This document shows, one piece after another, positions 8,060-13,357 of a stretch of DNA of 13,357 nt. This DNA is from Larix sibirica. Its lineage: Eukaryota > Streptophyta > Pinopsida > Pinales > Pinaceae. The stretch covers positions 34,431 to 47,787 of the forward strand of contig NWUY0300004511.1 of NCBI GenBank assembly GCA_004151065.3. The letters are read 5' to 3'. The notes below the pieces were generated by a model. It was not told where the DNA came from. It did not search any database and saw only the letters and a list, made by a program, of their open reading frames with translations. The position numbers and the translations under genes were made by a program. Numbering within the stretch: the first letter of the stretch is position 1; the number at the start of each line of letters is the position of its first letter.

Positions 8060-8205
8060 GCAACTGCAAAAACTCTACAAGCAACTACTTTTAACCTTTA
8101 TAGGCAGTTGTAGAACCTTTACATCAGTTGCATAACCTTCTACCACTATAGAAATTGTGAGTTGCGGAACCTCCTACATAACCTACGAGTTGTGGAACCT
8201 TGATG
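8060..8205. repeat. Degenerate minisatellite, core near GTTGYRGAACCT
   Basis: A core like GTTGTAGAACCT recurs at about 8106, 8127, 8161 and 8189, with more diverged units before (GCAACTGC, GCAACTAC). Spacing is about 21-34 bp. The core resembles the last unit of the array at 2995-3056 (GCTGCAGAACCTAG), so both arrays may come from the same Ty3/Gypsy lineage. Confidence 0.5.
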
Positions 8206-8282
8206 CAGGAGCATCCAACTCAGGAATCTATGGTTGATGTGTCAGCTTACCACGTAATCACTTCTAGAATGTTTGAATTCAA

Positions 8283-8614
8283 TGTTAGTAGACAGGGTTA
8301 GTTTTAAATTGTAATAATTGGCAGTTTGCCATTATTCTCCTTGATCCCTGCGTGGAGTTCATTAGGGATAGATCTTTGTTGTTAAATTACTTTTATTAGG
8401 AAATTAGATCCTGTTTAATTGGATCTGATAGGTTTACAAAATGTTCTATAAATTTGAATGTAATAGACAAATAGAGAGAGTCAGTCGGTAAGTGAGTTGG
8501 AGAATTAGTTACAGAGCTAGAGAGATTAGAAGATTGACTGTATGTAAGCTTTGTGGGTTTGTTATGAATTAAGAACAGAGGATTTGACTCTGCGTATTTA
8601 TCCTTTCATTCCCT
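8283..8614 (+). mobile_element. Probable Ty1/Copia 5' LTR
   Basis: It begins TGTTAGTAGACAGGG and ends near TTTCATTCCCTG. TATAAATT at 8447-8454 is followed by a purine-rich stretch of GAGAGAG/GTTAG/GAGAG units (about 8471-8530), a layout seen in many plant Copia LTRs between the promoter and U5. A decayed primer-binding site follows at once. An alternative start is TGATGTGTCAGC at 8235. No second LTR is in the window. Confidence 0.55.
8447..8454 (+). promoter_or_regulatory. LTR TATA box
   Basis: TATAAATT lies about 165 bp into the probable Copia LTR and about 20 bp before the purine-rich stretch that would belong to the transcript. Confidence 0.5.
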
Positions 8615-8615
8615 G

Positions 8616-8633
8616 TTATATAATCTGAAGCAT
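8616..8633 (+). promoter_or_regulatory. Decayed primer-binding site (initiator tRNA-Met type)
   Basis: TTATATAATCTGAAGCAT lies just after the end of the LTR. Plant Copia elements typically carry TGGTATCAGAGC here, complementary to the 3' end of initiator tRNA-Met. The site matches if a few bases (GGT) are missing and two are changed. It supports reading 8283-8614 as a 5' LTR. Confidence 0.45.
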
Positions 8634-9015
8634 AAATCGTGGATTCGCATGTCAAATTGAAGCTTGCAGGAGTCAGACAAATCAATCTTCCAGTCCAAAC
8701 GCCAAAGAAAGAAATTTGATCCTAGCATGATCAAATTCAGAGTTAAAACTTTGAAATCGTGTGAAACAGAGAATTGCAGAAAGGGTTCCAGGAGATTGGA
8801 ATTGTCATTCTGAGATGAGATCAAGGTTTCCCGCAGAGTTGGAAGCTTGATAAATCCTGGAAAAGCGAATTTAAACCTCTCTTGGGGTTTTCGTTTGCAT
8901 CAGGAAGCTAGCAAGATTAACGCCACGAGAAGAGGAGGGAAGCGTTGAGTGGGTAGAGATAAGGGTTAGCCAAAGTTCATGGTTAGGAGAGAGAGTAGGT
9001 CTAGGACAAGAAGGG
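8634..9015. other. Copia leader (plus strand) fused to LINE 3' untranslated region (minus strand)
   Basis: The first part continues from the primer-binding site and is probably the untranslated leader of the Copia element; it has many plus-strand stops and no gag. The last part, after the RNase H stop, would be the 3' untranslated region of the minus-strand LINE. The junction is not visible, and no poly(A) tail (poly-T on this strand) marks it. The minus-strand frames at 8606-8824 and 8871-9158 have no motif and are taken as chance. Confidence 0.4.
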
Positions 9016-9430
9016 TCAAGGAACCCAACATCTAAGAGATTCAGAGTTGTTGGAGACAATAAAGCCATAATCAAGATGGACGCCCTTGTTCGCCATTCGG
9101 TCCGCAGAATGATTGTTGTCATGGAGGATGTGGAAGAATTTGATTGCATTGAAATCACTGATAGTGTAGTTAAGAATTTGGTGTAGCTTTAGATTAGGAG
9201 ATTTAGATCCCATAATAAGTTTACGGGATTCTCTAATGACCATAAGGGAGTCCCCGAAGGTGACCAAATATTTTATTCCCATAGAGCTCGCTATTTCCAA
9301 TCCTTTGATGAGGGCAAGCCACTCAGCGAGATTGTTCGTGTTCCTCTCTAATCCCCAAGCATAGTCTTTTTGTTTGATTCCACCAAGGTCAAATATGACC
9401 CCTCCCGCACCTACCATTCCAGTAAAAATT
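9016..9430 (-). pseudogene. RNase H domain at the 3' end of a LINE ORF2, 5' truncated
   Basis: RNase H degrades the RNA strand of RNA-DNA hybrids; in many plant LINEs it is the last domain of ORF2. The frame is open for 133 codons: GAGGVIFDLGG near the start, NNLAEWLALIKGLEIA with the second catalytic residue (Glu), LVTFGDSLMVIRES with the Asp of the third site, and NNHSADRMANKGVH with the last Asp. It ends CWVP-stop, a usual LINE ending. The DGAS stretch with the first catalytic Asp is missing: upstream of GMVGAGG the sequence turns into AT-rich DNA at about 9430, so the rest of ORF2 is gone and the Met at 9417 is internal. Compared with its neighbours this frame is remarkably undamaged. A plant RNase H-like host protein is less likely, because of the ending and the setting. 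Confidence 0.8.
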
Positions 9431-9551
9431 ATTGAACTTTAATGCAGCTTGATTTGTCATTTATTTTAAGTAATAAATAATATATGTATGCTCTAATTTT
9501 ATTAAAATAAGTGTATTTTTTATTATAGTTTGATCTTATTTGAAATTGAAA
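9431..9551. other. Start of AT-rich noncoding block
   Basis: Base composition changes abruptly to A/T at about 9430, where the RNase H homology ends. No coding signal follows on either strand. Confidence 0.6.
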
Positions 9552-9623
9552 ATTTCAAACCTCATTTTTAAATATAGAGTTAATTTGATTTCAAACCTCA
9601 TTTTTAAATATAGAGTTAATTTG
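9552..9623. repeat. 36-bp tandem repeat, 2 exact copies
   Basis: The 36-bp unit starting ATTTCAAACCTCATTTTTAA occupies 9552-9587 and 9588-9623 with no difference by eye, which suggests a recent duplication. Confidence 0.9.
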
Positions 9624-9769
9624 ATTTTATAATAGTAGTTTTGAAATATTTTTTTAATTATATAAATCACATTGGTTATTTATTTACTATCTATTTATTT
9701 ATTATTTATATATAAAATTGGTATTGTTATGTATTTTAAAAAAATGACAAAACCCGTAGATTTTTTTAA

Positions 9770-9859
9770 AGATTGTTAACTTAAAATTACTTCAATTTTA
9801 AGATTGTTAACTTAAAATTACTTCAATTTTAAGATTGTTAACTTAAAATTACTTCAACT
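9770..9859. repeat. 31-bp tandem repeat, about 2.9 copies, hairpin-forming
   Basis: Units at 9770-9800, 9801-9831 and 9832-9859 are identical until the last few bases of the third. Each contains CTTAAAATT-ACTTC-AATTTTAAG, a 9-bp perfect stem with a 5-base loop; the third copy breaks the stem at its end. Confidence 0.9.
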
Positions 9860-10029
9860 TTTTACAATAATATCACATGATATATTATTACAAATCTCTT
9901 TAACTAGATACTTGTAATGTTTTCTTTTCAGTGTTAAAAATATATGGCGACATGTCTTACATGGGTGAGAATATAAATCATCAATATTAATAACATCAAA
10001 AACTAACATTAATACCATAAATGCACTCA
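9860..10029. other. AT-rich spacer, nothing recognised
   Basis: There are no repeats of note, open frames or motifs. Confidence 0.4.
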
Positions 10030-10141
10030 CTCCAAGGTTAATATCATAAAATCTATATTTATTGCACTGAGTGAAATTAGGTGCTCTCCAAGGTTAATAT
10101 CATAAAATCTATATTTATTGCACCGAGTGAAACGAGGTGCT
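10030..10141. repeat. 56-bp tandem repeat, 2 copies
   Basis: Units begin CTCCAAGGTTAATATCATAA at 10030 and 10086. They differ at only a few bases near the end: GCACTGAGTGAAATTAGGTGC in one and GCACCGAGTGAAACGAGGTGC (broken here as GCACC, 11 bases, GGTGC) in the other. The second copy can form a 5-bp stem there; the differences are mostly C/T or G/A. Confidence 0.85.
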
Positions 10142-10178
10142 CTACAGCCCAGTATGGGGAGATGTTGTAACGTGATGT

Positions 10179-10212
10179 AACGTTTGTAACAAAATAACGT
10201 TTGTAACAAAAT
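10179..10212. repeat. 17-bp tandem repeat, 2 exact copies
   Basis: AACGTTTGTAACAAAAT is repeated at 10179-10195 and 10196-10212. Related TGTAACG strings at 10165 and 10176 precede it. An unresolved base follows at 10217. Confidence 0.85.
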
Positions 10213-10729
10213 AATTNCCTACATAGAATGCACCGGGACATCCATGTTTTTATATTTTATTTTTATTTTTTTAATTATTTTTTAAAATTTAATAAATGAA
10301 TCAAAACAAATATATCAATTATTTTGCCTTATAAATGAAGAATTATTTTCTCAACAACATAATGCCATAATTTCCCCTCATATGTGCACTCCCAAGTACT
10401 TAAGAAAAATTTCATGTGACATTACAAGGAGGCACTTTTATCTGATGGCATTTTTAAGGTGGTTTTGACTTATTTGTTCCACGTGTAGTTAAGTTCACTT
10501 ATCATTGATTACTCACTTTAGGAACAAGTTTACCAACTCATTATGATATATGTTAACTAACTACAAAGTTTCCATGATGAAATTTCATATCTCATGATAA
10601 TACATTTTTATATTATGGAATCTTAGATTTGTTATGGAAAAAGAGGTTTGTGGTTTTTATTGGATTTAATTATTTTTTTAGGTAATGATATTCTTTTATC
10701 AAGGTTTAATTTATTTCGAATTGGTTTAT
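10213..10729. other. AT-rich noncoding, nothing recognised
   Basis: This contains long A/T tracts (10246-10300) and no gene. ACAAGTTTACCAACTCAT at 10524-10541 has a diverged partner at about 12888-12905. Confidence 0.4.
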
Positions 10730-11045
10730 AAATAATAATAATAGGGTTATATTGGGTATGGCATTTTTTATATGATATAAAAACGATATTTCACTTTTTA
10801 ATAGGTATGGGGTGCTTCACACTAAAATAATGATAAGAAATAATCTTTCATAGTTCTATACTTTAAATCCAATTTTATTTAGTGTAATTTTTTTTTATTT
10901 TAAAAATAATAATGATAATAAGGTTAGATTGGGTATGGCGTTCTTTTTATATGGAATAAAAACGATATTTCACTTTTTAACAGGTATTGGCTGCTTCACA
11001 CTTAAACAATGATAAGAAATAATATTACATAGTTCCATACTTTAT
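10730..11045. repeat. Tandem duplication, period about 178 bp, 2 diverged copies
   Basis: The blocks at about 10730-10866 and 10907-11045 share TTGGGTATGGC, AAAACGATATTTCACTTTTTAA, TGCTTCACACT, AATGATAAGAAATAAT and TAGTTC-ATACTTTA in the same order. The offset is 177-179 bp. The 40 bp between are poorly matched AT-rich sequence. A two-unit satellite or a local duplication are both possible. Confidence 0.8.
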
Positions 11046-11116
11046 TATCATTTTGTTATTTTTTTCATTAATCTTAAATATAAATATAAATTACTTTGCA
11101 ATTTGTTTTAATAAAC

Positions 11117-11245
11117 ACTTTTTCAATTTTTTATATTTTTATGTCCCCTCTTTTTTCGTGGGCTAGTTTTCCAATTTTTTTATATTTTTATCTCCTCTCA
11201 TTTTTCTTTGGCTATTTTTTCAATTTTTTTTATATTTTTATACAC
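11117..11245. repeat. T-rich tandem repeat, about 50-bp period, 3 copies
   Basis: TTTTCAATTTTTTATATTTTTAT and near-identical strings begin at about 11118, 11167 and 11215, separated by TCCCCTC/TCTCCTC and GGGCTAG/TGGCTAT segments. The 60-codon plus-strand frame at 11096-11278 simply translates this array and is not a gene. Confidence 0.75.
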
Positions 11246-11267
11246 GGTCTTAATTTCCACGATCACT

Positions 11268-11456
11268 TGTTGACGTAGTGGTGGTCTAATGGTCCATTCT
11301 AACCATGTGGGGTCCCATGATTTGATAATTATCTACTAGGAAGAAGTGACCTCACTCACACGGTAAGAGACTTCCTCTTGACAATGTTGGTGTGGAGTCT
11401 ACTATTCATTGAGTGGAATGGATAGTAACATTTAAACATGTGTTGAGGTAGTTGTG
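11268..11456 (+). mobile_element. Possible tRNA-derived SINE
   Basis: TGGTCTAATGG at 11282-11292 fits an internal RNA polymerase III A box, and GATTTGATAAT at 11319-11329 could be a decayed B box (consensus GGTTCGANTCC), about 37 bp downstream. The region is richer in G and C than its surroundings. Candidate target-site duplications flank it: TGTTGACGTAGTGGTG (11268-11283) and TGTTGAGGTAGTTGTG (11441-11456), 14 of 16 identical, although the left one overlaps the A box. No poly(A) tail is visible. This remains a candidate. Confidence 0.35.
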
Positions 11457-11904
11457 TATGTTTTGTTTTGGCAGGTAAAAATATAATAATCATCAATGAT
11501 TTAAGATTGGATCTTTAATTATCATCATGGTTGTTTGAAGTATTTTTTCATCAAAATCAATTTTTTATGAGGGTATATAACTTTTGAGATGTATATGAGA
11601 TGATATTTATTAAATAGAATCGAGATGAGAAAGGGCATCTATTGTATTTTCTATGTCTCAATTTTCTACACAGTAGGTCTTTATATTCCGTAATATGGTT
11701 TGTATTTTTTATATAGCATTCAAAATGAATGAATTTATCAAATTGAGTTAATACTTTTATATGTTATGGATAATGTAGGACTTAGACTATGAAAGCGCAA
11801 CAAATGCAACAAGGTAAAAAAGCACTACAACGACCATGTATCGATAGGGAGATAAGATTATTTTCTATTAAAATCAATCAACATTGTTTGTTATGACAAT
11901 GGTG
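11457..11904. other. AT-rich noncoding, nothing recognised
   Basis: No open frame, strong repeat or motif was found over these 450 bases. Confidence 0.4.
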
Positions 11905-12050
11905 GTTTTTCATCAAAATAATCTAAAACCACTTATTATGATTTCTTTTGTCAAAATCACCAAAAATCACTAAAGAATATTCTTTCATCAAAATCATCCA
12001 AAATGACCTTCTAGAACAAGTATACACTTCTTCAAAATCATTTAAAACCC
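11905..12050. repeat. Degenerate repeats of a CATCAAAATCATCCAAAA-like unit
   Basis: Variants of the motif recur at about 11909, 11951, 11986 and 12031, spaced 35-45 bp apart, with AT-rich fill between. A single related string occurs at about 11550. This is an old, poorly preserved tandem array. Confidence 0.55.
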
Positions 12051-12460
12051 AAAAGGAGTTGCACGATATCAGTGTTGTTTTGCCAAAATACTTCAATAAC
12101 ACTCGTGGCTGTAAAAAGTATTAATACTCTTATATTGAAATAAGTTAAAACTCACCAATTAGTATGCCATTGATCGCGTAGGATAAAAGACAACCAAAAT
12201 GCCCCGCTTTTCCAGCAATTTTGGAATAAAAACTAGTTAAAATTCGTGTTGGAAATTGCTATTTTCCCATTTTTGTAATTTCAATTATTGGGATTCCCTG
12301 TATTTAGACTAACTGTCCAATTTTAAAACTACCCAGGTCGCGGAAATTGCAATCTGAACACTCCAAATTACGATTTTGACCAGAATTGCTCTACTGGATT
12401 TTGGCAAGTCAAGGACGTTTTAATTAGCCCTTATACAGCTCCGTCATTAATACACTTCTA
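12051..12460. other. GC-richer islet, unassigned
   Basis: From about 12160 to 12450 the DNA is less AT-rich than both flanks and contains CpG-bearing strings such as GATCGCGTAGG, CCCCGC and GGTCGCGG. The string GGAAATTGC occurs twice (about 12251 and 12343). Neither strand gives a domain I recognise. It could be a fragment of a retroelement leader or LTR. Confidence 0.35.
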
Positions 12461-12641
12461 TTAATACAAGTAAAGACAAGTTACTACCACATATAATGGT
12501 TTTTCAATTAAACAATCCAAAACCCAAATTTTCTTCTATTAAAAAAATTCATTAATACAAATAAAAATAAGTTGCTATCACTTGTGTTATTTTTTCAACT
12601 AAACCATCTAAAACCAAAAATTTCCTTTTATTAAAAAAATA
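12461..12641. repeat. 91-bp tandem repeat, 2 diverged copies
   Basis: TTAATACAAGTAAAGACAAG at 12461 is matched by TTAATACAAATAAAAATAAG at 12552. The copies then share GTT-CTA-CAC, TTTTTCAA-TAAAC-ATC-AAAACC and a terminal TTATTAAAAAAA in the same order. Confidence 0.75.
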
Positions 12642-13140
12642 ATAATTAAAAACACAAATAACACTTTCAATAAAAAAGTCAAAACACCCTCACCCACAAA
12701 AAAAATAATTTTTCTTTAAAAAATTCACCGAAAAGAAAATCACCATCTCATAACAACATAGTATGGCATACAACAACAAAACATTATCCTATTATCCTTG
12801 AAACGTATGATATTTTCTAGTACTTCTTACATTATTTAATCACATCTTCGTCTCTAAGTGGAATTTTGTGGCATTACATGCATAGGGACAAGTTTACCGG
12901 CTCATCATTAATTATATTTATTTATATTAAATGAGTGTAAAGTGATATTTGTTATTTAATGATTTTTAGTTAGTTTATATGAATTAGATACTATATAGAA
13001 AATTAAAAGTATTTTTTTAATTGAATTTTTTTATGAGTTTTATAATGAAATAGGGTGTTGGACAAAAGAATTTGTCATTTTTGTAACACTAAGAGAATTA
13101 AAGATAAAAATCACTTTCTCTTATAAACTAAAGACACACA
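12642..13140. other. AT-rich noncoding, nothing recognised
   Basis: There is no coding signal. It includes the diverged partner (12885-12911) of the string at 10521-10547. Confidence 0.4.
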
Positions 13141-13184
13141 CATTAGTTTGCAAATTCACGCGCATTAGATTGCAAATTCGAAAA
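13141..13184. repeat. 22-bp tandem repeat, 2 copies
   Basis: CATTAGTTTGCAAATTCACG (13141) and CATTAGATTGCAAATTCGAA (13163) are the starts of two adjacent 22-bp units, about 18 of 22 identical. Confidence 0.7.
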
Positions 13185-13357
13185 TATTTACTACAAAATT
13201 AACTTTCCTAATAATTTAACTCATCACAACTATAGTAATTTAAAAATACTTCTCTTAAAAATATTCGTATATAATAATAAAATTTCAAAAAAAACAATTT
13301 TTTTTGTAATGCTACAAGATTTTATTAAACTAGGAGAGATAAAAATACAGTAGTAGA
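13185..13357. other. AT-rich noncoding to window end
   Basis: Only A/T tracts are present. The end (13299-13351) loosely resembles 13079-13115 (TTTTTGTAA, then GAGA, then GATAAAAAT), too weak to call a repeat. Confidence 0.35.

Noticed and set aside
8606-9158. Minus-strand frames downstream of the RNase H stop as extra LINE coding sequence
   Set aside because: LINE ORF2 ends at the CWVP stop; these frames lack any domain and cross the probable Copia leader.
10027-10209. 60-codon minus-strand open frame
   Set aside because: It is a translation of the 56-bp tandem repeat, so it repeats itself and is not a gene.
11271-11345. A functional tRNA gene
   Set aside because: Only the A box is good; no acceptor stem pairing, anticodon arm or intact B box can be formed.
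9540-13357. CRISPR-like arrays among the short tandem repeats
   Set aside because: The units are contiguous without unique spacers, and the window is clearly a plant-type nuclear genome.

Overview
The window looks like gene-poor, repeat-rich nuclear DNA of a seed plant with a large genome. A conifer is a reasonable guess from the style of the retroelement remnants, but the sequence does not prove it. I see no intact host gene, no rRNA or tRNA gene, no CRISPR array and no bacterial features. There are two unresolved bases, at 3426 and 10217. Nearly all recognisable content is decayed retrotransposon, with stop codons and frameshifts. Where I can infer the original codon, the decay is often C-to-T or G-to-A, as expected from deamination of methylated cytosine.

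Layout. Positions 1-2270 hold unrecognised sequence, a TATA-like site at 1825 and one 113-codon open frame of unknown nature. Two Ty3/Gypsy 3' ends, each with a polypurine tract just before an expected LTR start, lie at 2271-2307 and 3242-3276. The second is followed by an LTR (about 3276-3640) with its own TATA box. From about 3897 to 6430 lies the 3' half of a chromovirus-like Ty3/Gypsy element: protease with a mutated active site, no reverse transcriptase, the end of the integrase, a polypurine tract and an LTR starting TGTAATATCC at 6041. A LINE ORF1-like fragment follows on the minus strand (6725-7499). It abuts the C-terminal end of another Ty3/Gypsy integrase (7511-7762), which runs straight into a truncated second copy of the 3276 LTR family (7763-7905).

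Positions 8060-8205 are a degenerate minisatellite. From 8283 to 8633 lies a probable Ty1/Copia 5' LTR with a decayed primer-binding site, followed by leader-like DNA and then, on the minus strand, an almost uninterrupted LINE-type RNase H domain (9016-9430).

At about 9430 the composition drops sharply to AT-rich DNA that continues to the end. It carries many short tandem arrays (periods of about 17, 22, 31, 36, 50, 56, 91 and 178 bp), a possible tRNA-derived SINE near 11268-11456 and an unassigned GC-richer islet at 12160-12450.

I found no previously undescribed biological system. The best leads are the nested element history, the unusually open RNase H frame, the SINE candidate and the hairpin-forming tandem arrays.
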